Shown here: piece by piece, positions 35,550-46,324 of the stretch
Layout: each line of letters begins with the position of its first letter
Numbering within the stretch: position 1 is the stretch's first letter
NCBI GenBank assembly: GCA_947683625.1
Contig: CANTUR010000629.1
Span: 965,501 to 1,029,500 of the forward strand
Source of the DNA: Mallotus nudiflorus
Lineage: Eukaryota > Streptophyta > Magnoliopsida > Malpighiales > Euphorbiaceae
Reading direction: 5' to 3'
DNA length: 64,000 nucleotides
Notes under the pieces: model-generated
The model's database searches: none
The model's input: only the letters and a program-made list of their open reading frames with translations
What the model was told of the DNA's origin: nothing
Made by a program: the position numbers and the translations under genes

Positions 35550-37577
35550 TGTAGGTGGTAGGATTTAGCACGTGTCCAAGTGTTTGGTGACCACGGTACT
35601 ATGTGGGCTCGAAACCCACTAGGAAATATGATATAGGTCTTGGGCCTATTTAGAGATGGAGTCACCACTCAAATAAAATCTAGAATACACTGTACAACAA
35701 TTGGATCCCACGAAGGTTTTCAGAAGCCGTCATCAAAGATCGGGTTCAGAAATTAGGTATGAGTGTTTGAATTCTCACCCAACCTTACAGTTGGCCTCCA
35801 TTTGTGTTTTGTGTTTTATTACCTTTAATTATTCAATTATTTCCTCATTTACATTCATAATTGCACTTGCCTTCATTTACTTTCCAAATTTTACAATTAA
35901 GTTCAAGTTTGCACATTAATCCAATTTCATGCTTTTAAGTCTCATCATTCAACAAAAAATAAAATAAGTAGTAATTTACAACCATACATTCAAAATCAAA
36001 TGGGGGAAAGGGATTAATGATTACAACGCTTTTAAATGAAATAATAGAATAATATACAGAAAATAAACCGAATGTATACTGAAAAGAAACCAATAACAAA
36101 CATAAGCACAATGATATAAAAGGGGTAGCTAACGAAGGCGACTACTCAATGATGAAAATCATCAAGTAATTCCTGCAATAATCACATGGTTAGTTCCCTC
36201 TTTCAAAATATGAAATCATATATAACAATATTGATAAAGGAATATTCTAAAAAAGGGTTTTCATGTCACCAGCCAAAGAAATTGTCAAATAATCAAGATA
36301 AACGCCATCATGCAATGAAATAACTATGCCTGAAGTTAGAAAGAACATGCCAAGTAAACATCACGATAAAAATTAATGAAAGGAGTAGAGCTAGACGACG
36401 GGCCAACCTGTCAATATGGCGATTTCCTCATTGGAAAGAGGCGATGCCTTTATGATGAGGCGATCATCTCATTGGCAAGAGGCAACGCCTCTGTGATAAG
36501 GCGTTGCCTCATCAACAGACTCCTCTGGTGCATTTTTAGGCAAAAGGACCATAAAAAATGTATAAACAAATAAGACAAGTTCCTTGGAGGCTTGTCAATG
36601 TGGCGATCACCTCATTGACAAGGGGTGATACCTCTATGAAGAGGCGTCACTCGATTGACAAGCTACTTCAACTCTCAAAACGATTAGACTTATACTTTAA
36701 GTAAACAATACATGCATATATACACCTAAAAAATACCAAACCACAACTATATGCAATAGTGTAAAGAATCACATCAATGAAATGAGATATCTAGCAAAAT
36801 AAATTAAAAATATACTTAAAGTATATCAATGACTTAGTTACGCACAAACAAAGCACACAAAATGATGAATACGTTGAGTTTAAATGCAAATTTTTACCAA
36901 AATGAGAGACCCTCAGAAATATATCTTTAATTGTAAACCTCACTAAGATGTGATCTTTACTTGGCACAAGCTTCCTTCCTTCTTCTCCTAAGGAATGTGG
37001 ACTTCTTTTAGCTTGGATCCCCCTCTTCCCCTTAAGAACATTTCTTTTTTTTTCTTTTTCAAAGCTCTCGCCTTTTTTTCTCTATTCTCTTCAATGGTCC
37101 TGGTCTCTTCCCTCTCTTTTTTTTTCTTATATTCCTTACCTCACCCATCTTTCTAAGCCCTCTAGCTCATCATGAGCCTCCATAGCCTTTTTCTTTCCCC
37201 CAAAAACCTCTTTCTCATGCAAAAATAGGTATAGGGTATGGGGCCCACACCACTTGGCTACCATGGTTGTAGCTGCAAGTAGTCTGCCACAGAGGGGGCA
37301 CCTCTACGATGAGGCGATCGCTTAATTGCACTGAGGCGATGCCTCTTTGGCTTGGGCCTGTGTTAGGCTAGGTGGGCCTGGGCCGTTTCCATACAATTGG
37401 GCTAAGTTTTGAACTTTTTAGGCTTTTAGGCTTTCAAGTCCACTTTCCATTGGAGATTCAGGTTTTATTCTTATGTCCAAGTTTCACACTCTCATCATTG
37501 AGCTTGACAATAGGCCAGTCAAACTGAGTGTCCTTAATTCTTCTCCTAACTCGGACCGACCGAATCGAGTGTCTACA
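35550..37577 (-). mobile_element. Probable solo LTR (strand inferred)
   Basis: The segment starts TGTAGGTGG and ends GTGTCTACA, so its ends are short inverted repeats of TG...CA type. It is flanked by ATAAC (35545-35549) and ATACC (37578-37582), a 5-bp duplication with one mismatch. About 2,028 bp. The minus orientation (starting TGTAGACACTCG) is inferred from resemblance to LTRs of some large plant Gypsy elements and is uncertain. No coding region. It carries several copies of a GAGGCGATGCCTC-like palindrome at 36410-36520, 36600-36665 and 37300-37350, and a CT-rich stretch (37040-37130). Confidence 0.55.
36479..36510. repeat. Perfect 11-bp inverted repeat
   Basis: GAGGCAACGCC and GGCGTTGCCTC are separated by 10 bases and fully complementary. 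It lies in a set of related GAGGCGAT palindromes inside the LTR-like segment. Confidence 0.85.
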
Positions 37578-37829
37578 ATACCTATGATTTTTCACGAGAA
37601 AATGGTTATACATTAAATAAGAACGATACGTATATATTATTTATCTATAAATAATTTATTTCTAACAATTAAAATAAAAATAAATTCTAATTTAATTTCA
37701 ATTTTTTAAAATAAAAAGAAAAAATTTATTAGGTATTTTTTTGCCTTTTATGAGCATCAAAATCTAACTTTTTTTTTCATAGCTGTGATTTAATTTTTAA
37801 TAAGTAATAAATAGATTTAAAAAAAATTC
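37578..37829. other. Short AT-rich gap
   Basis: Nothing recognised between the LTR-like segment and the DC1 pseudogene. Confidence 0.5.
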
Positions 37830-37891
37830 TTAATAACATTCTCCACCGGCGTTTGAAGGCAAATGGTTGATGTATTTATGTGGTGGGTTGT

Positions 37892-37894
<3 letters not shown>

Positions 37895-37971
<77 letters not shown>
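37895..37971. repeat. (TA)n microsatellite
   Basis: About 77 bases of pure TA repeat in the 3' region of the DC1 pseudogene; frames through it on both strands are artefacts. Confidence 0.95.
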
Positions 37972-37974
<3 letters not shown>

Positions 37975-39393
37975 AAGAATGAGGAAGAAAAGATATGAAC
38001 CTTTCTTCCATCATCTCCTCTACGATCTCCATGTTCCTTTGGCAAAACTAGTTCTCCTTTATCAACGTACTCGATCTGGATCAAGTCAATGGAACACTCA
38101 TAAACTATCAACAATGTCCTAACTGCGGAATCTGTTTCATCATCTCATTCATAATCATCTATACCACCCCAAGCCCCAGTAACAATCTTTGTGTAATACT
38201 CGTAGTCATACACAGTATTCGGGCTCTATGGTAATATTATTAGGACTTTTCATTAATGAATTCATTTAATTTGCATAGTATGAATTATAAATGTAGAAAT
38301 AATTTACCTTTTTAATTGCACAGGAGACATGAAAATCTATGTTGCAGCCATAACATTTATAGCCGATGAACTTCCCATATTTGCTACAAACAATGCATTT
38401 ATATTGATACTTGCACCAAAATGGCATGACAACAAAGCTAAGTGGGTGTTCATGATTTTTATATCTCCAAATTGTTGGTAGAACCTCACATTTGATATGA
38501 GCTTGAAGCAAACAATTGTTGCAGTTTGAGGAATAGTTTTGGCAAGTTTTGCACTTATTCTTCTATGGAAACACATACTCAAATGGGTTTGGGTTTGATT
38601 TTAGGTAGAATATAGGATCCTCTTTAAAAATGGTTTCAAAATCGGTATAAAATTCAGCACACAATTGATGAAAAATAAACTCGTCGCATTCAGTGCATTG
38701 ATAGGTTGGACCTGAAACGACTTCATCACAATAATTGTAGCACTGGTTCAGTTTACTACTAGAAGTAGAGTCCTTCTTCATCTTACATTCTTCAATGAAG
38801 AAAAACTCATGTGCATGCGCTTTAGTGAAAATTCTTCGAGGAATGATTTTATCCTCTTTCAAGAATACTTTTGATATTGATGGGTGAGTACCTTTACGAC
38901 CACCACGAACAGGCTTCTCATTACCTTTTAGCACATCCACAATGTTTCTGGCAAACTTTTCCACGTTAAACGTCTTTGTAAGGTCAATACTAGAAATCCA
39001 TTCATATATTCCAAACTCATAAAAATCATGAATCTTATCACCTCCATTTTTACATTCAATGATTAGCAATCGAGCCCTTTCAGACATTGCTAGATCGAAC
39101 AACTCATCGTTGCTATAGAGTGAAGTAACTTGAACTTTGAGCTAGAGTTAGGTTTTGCTTATATCAGTGACGATTTTGAAAGATAACTCATCCAAAGAAA
39201 TGGTATCATAATCGATAAATGAAGAAGAAGAAATAGCTGAAAGAAAGTTTTGAAGGCGTACAATGATGTCCTCTTCATCAATTAGATGATAGTGTAGAAA
39301 CTCTGCTAATTTAGTAGCTTTTTCATGCTTTCTTTTATGGGAAGGACACCTCATTGCTATGAGTATTGGCTCTTGTTGTTTTGCCGATTCCAT
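37972..39393 (-). pseudogene. DC1 (Cys/His-rich C1) domain protein, nonsense-broken
   Basis: One minus-strand frame from the ATG at 39393 runs to about 38300 without a frameshift but with TAA and TAG codons near 39148-39140 and a TAG near 38564. It contains DC1-type zinc motifs: 'CYNYCDEVVSGPTYQCTECD' followed by FIFHQLC (about 38760-38660), a partial one 'CKTCQNYSSNCNNC' (38550-38510) with HIKC, and 'YKCIVCSKYG' with 'YKCYGCNIDFHVSC' (38410-38320). A donor-like AAG/GTAAAT follows 'CAIKK' at about 38309, and a second, acidic exon (38215-37980, 'DYEYYTKIVTGAWGGIDDYE' then a TGA) continues the coding character. DC1 proteins are a large plant family, often of unknown role, some binding lipids or acting in stress signalling. 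Confidence 0.75.
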
Positions 39394-39985
39394 TTGCTCT
39401 CTTTTAGATGAAAACTATGAGATTTGAAGTGTTAGAATTAGACTGTAAGATCTTGTCAGGTGAAGCAAAACTTTCTTTTTTTTTTTGTACTAACTGAAAC
39501 AAAACTTTCTAATCACAAAGAGAAGAAAAAATATTTTCAAGATTGCTGCAAATTTTTTCTTTTTTCTTTTTGTAGCATTCAAGTAAGGAATAGCTTCACT
39601 TTTTTTTTTTTTTTTTGAATGGTGCCCACTACCACTACAAGTATCTATGGTATTTGTAGCCCTGCCGTACGCAATTTTCTATTTTATTTTTTTACTTTCA
39701 AGTTGTAAAAATCACTTATTAGTTTTTTTTTCAAATATTAATTATTTTTTAAAATTAAAGTACTATTAAAATCAAATAAATAAAAAATAATTTAATATTA
39801 GCATATAATAAAATTTTATGCATTTTTTAAATTAAAAATTGGAAAAATTTAAAAGTTGAAAAGAAATTATCTAGCAATTAATTTCTTTGAAATTAAAATT
39901 TTAAAAATAAGGAGATATTTTTTAATTGGAAAAGTAAGGAGATGTGACTTTATAAATAAGAGAGAAAAATTTAAAAATAAATATT
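39394..39985. repeat. Tandem duplication, unit 1
   Basis: From about 39418 ('GATTTGAAGTGTTAGAATTAG') this stretch matches 40338-40960 in order: the TGTAAGATC block, TTCAAGATTG, the CAAGTAAGG block before a poly-T, GTGGCCCT/GTAGCCCT, CAATTTT, and the AAAAGTTGAAAAGAAATTAT block. It lies just upstream of the DC1 start, so it may be promoter sequence of that gene. Confidence 0.7.
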
Positions 39986-40337
39986 TATGTTATAACAGAA
40001 TATTAATTCAGCATATTCTATTCAAATTAGCAAACTGAATTAATGAAATCATGTTGAAAATTTTATTTTCTATTAAAAATGCATTTTCATTTTTTTATTA
40101 CCATTAACTAATATTTTTTTACACATTTAAGAGTAATTATTTGTACAATAAAATTATTTTTATTACCCTAAATAATTATTTTTCTAATAAGTAATATGAT
40201 AAAAAAGGATTTTAAGAGATGAAAAGACAAGAAACGAAATATCTAATTTCCATCACCTTATCATTTATCCTGGAGACTTTTATCAAAATTTACCTCTTCT
40301 TATGTAAGACTTTTATTAAATTTTAAATTAAAACACT

Positions 40338-40960
40338 ATTTGAAGTGTTAGAATTAGAATGTAAGATCGCTTGTTAGGTGAAACAAAACATTCTAATCAC
40401 AAGGACAGGAACAATTTTTATTTTTTCAAGATTGTAGTAAAGTATATTCTGACTCTTTTTCTTTTTTCTCACCTTTTTCTTTTTTAGCATCAAGTAAGGT
40501 ACAACTTCAGTTTTTTTTTTTTTTTTAAATGATGCTGCATTCTTAGCTTGCCCCACTACGACAACAACCAGGCCAGCCTAATTTGTGGCCCTAGGCAATT
40601 TTTTATTTTATTTTTTTATTTTTATATTTCAAAAATCACCGATTAGTTTTTTTCAATTATTAATTATTTTTAAACTAAAATATTATTGAAATCAAATAAA
40701 TTAAAAATAATTTAATATTAGAATATAATAAAATGAAATGAATTTTCCTAAACTCAACAAAAAAAAGGGAAAAATTAAAAGTTGAAAAGAAATTATGAAG
40801 AAAATAATTTCTTTGAAATAATTGAAAAATAAGGAGATGTAACTTTAAGAATAAGAGAGAAAAATTTAAAAATAAATATTTATGTTATAAAAAAATATTA
40901 ATTAAGAATATTTTATTTGAATTCATAAATAGAGTTAATGAAATCATGGTGAAAAAATCA
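40338..40960. repeat. Tandem duplication, unit 2
   Basis: Second copy of the 39418-39985 block, about 920 bp away, diverged by many substitutions and small indels. No coding region in either. Confidence 0.7.
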
Positions 40961-41404
40961 TTTTCTATTAATCTGGGAATCTTTTTGAGATAGGTAATGT
41001 GACCGGCGAAGACACATTGTCTATATTAATCTTCATGTCAAGCAACTGAGCCGAATTGAGCAGATCTTTTAAAAATTCATACTCGATTCAACTAAAAATT
41101 AACGAAATTGAGCTGAATTTGAACTCATTAAATTTTAAAAACTTCAATTCGAGCTCAGCGTAAGTTTATATTTGACGTTGAGCTCGCGAGCTAGGTAAGT
41201 TCAATACACTATATTGCTAAATGACTCAACCCATCACAACTACTGGACTCGACTTATCTTTCAACTACATAGTTTGCACATGTGTTAGGCAATAACATTT
41301 TATAGATTATTCATTTACTTTTCATTTGTCTTATTTTTAATGTGTGATTTTGAACTCTAAAACTATACAACATAAAAATTTATATTTTCTTTGCAACTTG
41401 TCTT
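40961..41404. other. GAGCTCG-rich stretch, possible transposon end
   Basis: It has repeated words such as AACTGAGCCGAATTGAGC, TTCGAGCTCAG and GTTGAGCTCGCGAGCT. A similar style of sequence, in opposite orientation, occurs at 46025-46300. Such ends are seen in some plant non-autonomous DNA transposons. No terminal repeat could be proven. Confidence 0.3.
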
Positions 41405-41496
41405 TTATTTCGATGCAACAACAAGATGTTATTTGTAACAAGTAGTTTTGTTGGTTGGTTAATTGGTCACATTTTATTCATGAAATGGGTTGGGGT
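41405..41496 (+). pseudogene. ycf1: Plastid ycf1 fragment (NUPT piece 1)
   Basis: Forward frame: MLFVTSSFVGWLIGHILFMK, WVG, which matches the well-conserved N-terminal membrane region of plastid Ycf1 (TIC214), preceded by 'CNN'. About 30 codons only. It is nuclear DNA of plastid origin, not a gene. The first 48 bases are present again, inverted, at 41638-41687. Confidence 0.85.
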
Positions 41497-41550
41497 TGTT
41501 GATACTGCTGTACGAATATCAGATATTGGATATCTTACGCGTAGACTCAC
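41494..41550 (+). pseudogene. rpoC2: Plastid rpoC2 fragment (NUPT piece 2)
   Basis: GVVDTAVRISDIGYLTRRL matches the conserved segment of plastid RNA polymerase beta'' subunit (usually VDTAVRTSD.GYLTRRL). About 19 codons, joined to the ycf1 piece at a short G/T-rich overlap. Confidence 0.85.
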
Positions 41551-41637
41551 TTTTGCAATTACAGGGGGGATGTTCAGTACCGATTCTTATAGTACTGTTC
41601 GGGGAGTTGATAAGCTAATTCCTATAGATGTCTATTT
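41551..41637 (+). pseudogene. ndhK: Plastid ndhK fragment (NUPT piece 3)
   Basis: ITGGMFSTDSYSTVRGVDKL followed by IPIDVYLP matches plastid NdhK (NDH complex subunit K). The rpoC2 to ndhK joint is in the same reading frame by chance. Fragment ends at 'CTATTTACCAA'. Confidence 0.85.
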
Positions 41638-41750
41638 ACCAACAAAACTACTTGTTACAAATAACATCTTGTTGTTGCATCGAAACATATAAATGTTGAC
41701 TACTCTGCTAACATTGAACTTGGTAAAATGAAATGGTTGAATAATTGAAA
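41638..41750 (-). pseudogene. ycf1: Plastid ycf1 fragment, inverted (NUPT piece 4)
   Basis: On the minus strand it encodes 'LFNHFILPSSMLA' and then the bases for the CNN-MLFVTSSFVG segment, i.e. the ycf1 region immediately upstream of and overlapping piece 1. The overlap makes an inverted repeat of about 48 bp with 41408-41455. Confidence 0.82.
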
Positions 41751-41755
41751 AATGA

Positions 41756-41820
41756 GATTATTCAGGAATTGGGTTATTTACAAGTGGTATTCAAGCTCTT
41801 ATTTTTGCAACTTTAGCTGC
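41756..41820 (+). pseudogene. atpI: Plastid atpI fragment (NUPT piece 5)
   Basis: One frame reads LGLFTSGIQALIFATLAAA, the C-terminus of plastid ATP synthase subunit a (AtpI). It joins the rRNA piece at a shared GCGGCCGG-like overlap. Confidence 0.82.
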
Positions 41821-41937
41821 GGCCGGAAGGTCAAGGAAGTTGGTGACCTGATGACAGGGGAGTCGGAGACCGAAGCCCCGGTGAACGATGGTCATAACTA
41901 TAACAGTCATAAGGTAGCGAAATTCCTATTTAATGTG
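41817..41937 (+). pseudogene. rrn23: Plastid 23S rRNA fragment (NUPT piece 6)
   Basis: 'CGGCCGGAAGGTCAAGGAAG' and 'GAAGCCCCGGTGAACG', then an ACTATAAC...CATAAGGTAGCGAAATTCCT block, are the highly conserved part of large-subunit rRNA around the peptidyl-transferase region. Changes such as AACGATGGTCATAAC for the usual AACGGCGGCCGTAAC are C-to-T / G-to-A type, as expected of methylated nuclear copies. Only about 120 bases, so not an rRNA gene. Confidence 0.88.
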
Positions 41938-42143
41938 AGATTGTAAATCTGAACATTATACACTATAACCACATATTTTTTATACATTGTTTCTCCAACA
42001 TATTTAATTTATCAAACTAAAAATTAAATAACTAATTATGATTGAGCTTTTGTTAGTGTCAATTATTACATGGTTTTTCTATTTAATTTCTATATGGTTT
42101 ATTAGTATTTCTTTATATTTTATTATTTATAATTAGTGTTTCA

Positions 42144-42148
42144 TTAGG
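42144..42148. other. Target-site duplication of solo LTR, left
   Basis: TTAGG, repeated exactly at 45207-45211. Confidence 0.88.
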
Positions 42149-43568
42149 TGTAATATCCCGTAATTTTAAAAATATTTTTACACTGTACCGGGATATGCAG
42201 TGTCAGTGATTTTTGTATTTTATACGATATTTTTATGAGTTGATATGTATTTTAAATCTATTTTAATTACTGTCTATTATTTTCAGTATTTTACGTAAAA
42301 TTTTCCCGGGACTTTCATTTTCGGGGAAATTTCCACGTAAACAATGTATTATTAATTATTTTAAATGTATTTACGGGTTTGCATGAACTCATACATATTT
42401 TTAAATTATTAAATAAAGCCTGTGTGTGTATATTTAATTAGGGTTTATTATTACCCTAATATTTTATTATTTATTTATTATTATTTGATTATTTTATTTA
42501 TTATTAAATTATTAAAATTTATTATTTTTTTCTTTTTTCTTTTTTTTTCTTTTTCTTTTCCTTTTTCTTTCTTTTTCTTTTCTTTTCTCTTTCCTTTTCT
42601 TTCTTTTTCTTTTTCTTCTTCTTCTTCTTTCTTCTCCCGTGGGTGCCGCCGGACCACCATTTTTGCCACCGTGGTTTCTCCCTCCTCCGGCCACCGTTTT
42701 CGACACCGCCGGTCTCTATCTTCTCCTTGAGCTCCGGTGAGTGTTATTCTAGCTTTTGTTTGAGCTAAAATGGTCTAGAATTGCTTAGGTTTTGAGTTGA
42801 ATATTTCGGCCACTTTTGGTTTTCGATTTTTTTGAGCTTCAATTTGGATGATTCATGGAAACTTCCTTCACAAATGTTGTTCCTGGTAGCTTAATCTTCA
42901 TGTATGAATTTTTGTAGAATTTTGGGAGGTTGTTTGGATTTTTGGGTATTTTTGAATATTTTAATATTATTTTCGAATTTTCGGAAATTAATTATTTAAA
43001 TTATGAAATTGGAGTTTATGGTTGAATTAGGTGTTGAAATGAATTATAGGAATTTATTTGGAATTTTTATGAATTTCTAAGTATTTATTTTTAATTATTG
43101 AAGTTTAGGTGATTTTGGAAAATTAAGTTAATTGTGTTTTAAATTGAATTTAATTGGTTAATTGGGTTTAATTATTAATGTTATTGATAAATATGTTGAG
43201 AAAATTAATTTTGGATAATTGTATGATTTTTAGTGAATTTTTGAAGTAATTTAGGTATATATATATATATAGGGGTATTTTGGTAATTTTACCCTAAATT
43301 GTCTAAAAATGTAATTTAATTGGTTTTAATATTTATTTAAGGTATAAAAATGATTTCTACAAAATATTTGGTATTTTTAACTAATTAAAACTATTTTCCG
43401 GGAATTATTTTCAATTATATATATAATATACGGTTTTTCTAATAAAATGAGTTTTAATCGATTTTTACAGTGTTTCAAGGTTAATTATGTAATTTCTACG
43501 TATGAAATGTATTTTTATGATTTAAGGATATTTTTGGTATATTTGAATATATTTTCTGTGTTTGTGGA

Positions 43569-43757
43569 CCCCGGTCGACAGATTGTAGTCTGGAGTCCGA
43601 CCGAGGGGTTGTGATTGTTTATGGTGTTATTTTCGAAGTGTATTTTCTTTGCAGGGTCGGCTCTACTCTTTTGAGTAGAGAGATGTCTGTTTTACAGGGG
43701 AGGTTCTGCCGGATTTCCGGTAGAATTCTCGTAAAACGTGATATCCAGTCGAACCCT
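43569..43757 (+). other. Predicted structured RNA modules I and II (solo LTR)
   Basis: Module I (43569-43608): CCCC and GGTCG pair with CGACC and GGGG, with a GA bulge. Module II (43653-43757): outer stem AGGGT-CGG with TCG-A-ACCCT, hairpin CTCTACTC-TTTT-GAGTAGAG (8 of 8), and a second arm TGTTTTAC with GTAAAACG plus inner CCGG/CCGG and TTCT/AGAA helices. Confidence 0.5.
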
Positions 43758-44392
43758 AATTCTATTTCCGTATTTTAATACTCTAGATTGAATTCTAGGA
43801 TTTCTGTTAGGGTTATTCTGATGTCGATTAATTATTTCTTGTTTAGTTGCGCCGAGACCGAGGGTTAGTGGACCAGGCCCGTCGGACCTGTCTCGTGGAG
43901 CGCATTAGGTGAGTTACTATATTATGTATATATGCTTAGGATGCATGATTTAGAAAATGCATGTTTTATTTTAACTAAATATGCATAAATAACATGATTT
44001 ATATTCAAGTATATTTTTGGTATATAATAAATTATATACATGTTTTATTAATAAAATATATTTAAATGTTTTTAAATATATTTTTAGTTTAATTCATGAT
44101 TTGATTGAATTTATTTGACGTATATATACTCAAAATATACTTGGTTTATGTTTGGTATATTTTCGGTATATATATGGTTTATATTGTTGATTTATTTAAA
44201 TTCATGTATCATGTATTTGTGAATGAATGTTTTATTATTTATTACTGAAGGATATCAATAGAACGTGCTACCTAGTGGGCAGCACTAGGACCGAGTACGT
44301 ACCGGTACGCCTATAGTATTTAGGCTTTATTACTAACTATTTGTGGATATTGATTTGATTATGATTATTGATGTGTGAGATGTGGTTTGTGG

Positions 44393-44492
44393 GTGTGATT
44401 GCTGGAGCTCGGTTGACCAAGTGTCTCGGGGCCAATCACACTGGCAGTCAGACTGCTGGAGCTCGGTTGACTTAGTGTCTCGGGGCCAGTCT
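44393..44492 (+). repeat. Two hairpin units in solo LTR
   Basis: Unit 1 is enclosed by GTGTGATTG and CAATCACAC (44393-44441), unit 2 by AGACTG and CAGTCT (44450-44492). Both share the inner sequence GCTGGAGCTCGGTTGAC and GTGTCTCGGGGCCA with a period of 54 bases. Confidence 0.6.
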
Positions 44493-45206
44493 ACTGTCCA
44501 TATGGATTAAGTGGATATATTTGGAATTAGTGAGCCTGTATGGCTAGAGTGTTGTTTAACACTATTTTTCTGAGGTTGCGATATTCTAGGGTTCTATGTG
44601 ATCCTTCATAAAAGTTGATTTTCAGACAAAATATATAAAATGATTTTTCTGCATCTGTATGAACTTGCCTGTATATATACATATTATTCATATACTGTTG
44701 ACTGTATGCATTATCACTTAGAGTGTATGTATATATACTATAGTAATTCACTCAGTGAGGTCTGACTCCCCTCCGTTGACTATTTTTCAGGAGAGTCAAC
44801 TTCCTCAGACCTCAGTAGCAGGTCGATACGCCGGATTTCTTCCGCCCTGGCTTCTTTATGTAAATTGTCTACTTGAGTCTTATTTATTTTATCTAGACAC
44901 TGCAGTAGCTGTAAATTACAGTATTGGATTTTATGTACTTTATTTTAAAGAGATGTATTATGTTAAAACTGGATTTGTATAAGATTATACATTTATGAGA
45001 TTATATATGCGATGTGATGAGTTTTGAATTATATCCAGTTGTTATGGATGATATTGTAATATTTATGATTTTATTTTCCGCTGCATATTATATTTTTATG
45101 GTTATTATTGCATATTTATTTTATTTTTAGGCTTGCTACGGGTTCCGGATTCGAAAGAATTCCCGTTCCCTAGCGCCGGTCATGGCCCCTGTTTTGGGTC
45201 GTGACA

Positions 45207-45211
45207 TTAGG
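45207..45211. other. Target-site duplication of solo LTR, right
   Basis: TTAGG, identical to 42144-42148. Confidence 0.88.
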
Positions 45212-46324
45212 ATTTTAGTTTATTAGTTTGATTTTATTTCCTTTTTAGTTTCCTAGTTAATTTATACATTTTTAGTATATTCTTGTAGGAATTTTGTTTT
45301 TCTAAAGAGTTCAAGATTCAAGCCACTAATTTTAATTTTTATAATTTATAATAACTTATTTATTTTTTTGAGCTAGTAACTTATACTATAACAGCTCAAA
45401 ATTTTTTGTGAAATTTTAGTTTTTATAATGTTTCACTTAGAGAAAAGAGAGGTGTTTCACCTTTTTAATTCTTATTATTTTCACGTTCAAATTATTTTTA
45501 AAATTTTTTATTTATTAATCTGTTGTATTTACTTAATGTTGTTACTAATGCTAATAGTAATTTAATTATAAATATTTATTTTTTATTATATTTAATAATA
45601 TTTATTTACTTAATGCTGAAATACTATTTCATTATATTTACTCAAAAATATAGTTACTTAATACAAATACTAATTTACTTAAAAACTACACAATTTATCA
45701 TGAAATTAAAATTATATTTAACAATGTTTATTTAATTAATATTAAAATTTAATAATTAAAATTATATTTATTTAATACAAAATTGTATAATTTCATTATT
45801 AATATGTAAAATTTATTATAAAAGTCAGTAATTTTATTATAAATATAATTTTTTTACTAAAATTAAAAACTTTAATTGTATTACATAATACTTACTTAAT
45901 GCTATACTTTATACTAATACTACTTTACATCAAAACTATATAATTATTATTATAAATTTATAAATTTTATAACATTTCATAATTTAAATTATGTATAATT
46001 TCTATTTAATACCACTACATAATACTAATGTTTAAATTAACAAGTTAGTAAATGAGCTGACTTACGAGGTTGCTCACGAGCTTATTTATAAACTTGCTCG
46101 CAAGATGGGTCAAGAACTAATGAACGAGTTTGTTCGTGAACTTAAACGAGTTGAGTTTGAGAAACTTCATTTAGCTTACAAGCCTCAAAATAAACTTCAG
46201 GCTTAACTCGTTTAGTTTAATAAACAAACCTAAATGAATTTTTTTTAGTTGAGTTCCAAACAAATCACAAGCCGCTCTACTTGGTTACACCCGTACTAAT
46301 ATGCCAATAAAGCTCATATCAGAT
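45212..46324. other. AT-rich DNA with GAGCTCG-type stretch
   Basis: Mostly very AT-rich and without a supported gene. The part 46025-46300 holds words such as GCTCACGAGCTTATTTA, GTTCGTGAACTTAAACGAG and GGTTACACCCGTAC, similar in style to 40990-41200 read on the other strand. Confidence 0.4.

Larger units (their letters stand above)
42149..45206 (+). mobile_element. Solo LTR of Gypsy family A
   Basis: Starts TGTAATATCCCG and ends GGGTCGTGACA, 3,058 bp, closely matching the A1 LTRs at 52354 and 60463. It is flanked by TTAGG on both sides, and no internal region follows, so it arose by recombination between the two LTRs of one insertion. It contains a pyrimidine-rich run (42529-42635), structured modules at 43569-43757, hairpin units at 44393-44492, and open frames (such as 44755-44982) that recur in each LTR copy and are not genes. 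Confidence 0.92.

Noticed and set aside
37880..38122. Open frames through the TA repeat on both strands
   Set aside because: Tyr-Ile repeats are the translation of (TA)n.
41817..41937. rRNA gene
   Set aside because: Only about 120 bases of 23S rRNA with changes in near-invariant positions, joined to other plastid pieces; a nuclear plastid fragment.
42529..42635. Tandem short repeats as a CRISPR array
   Set aside because: Simple-sequence runs without spacers, in a plant nuclear genome.
42481..42706. Lys/Arg/Glu-rich minus-strand frames (also 52751 and 60859)
   Set aside because: They are translations of the pyrimidine-rich TTTTC runs of the family A LTR.
44755..44982. A 75-codon frame repeated almost unchanged at 44755, 54999 and 63107
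   Set aside because: It lies inside LTRs that are copies of each other, so conservation reflects shared descent. It matches no protein family, and it holds the splice-like TTTTTCAG.
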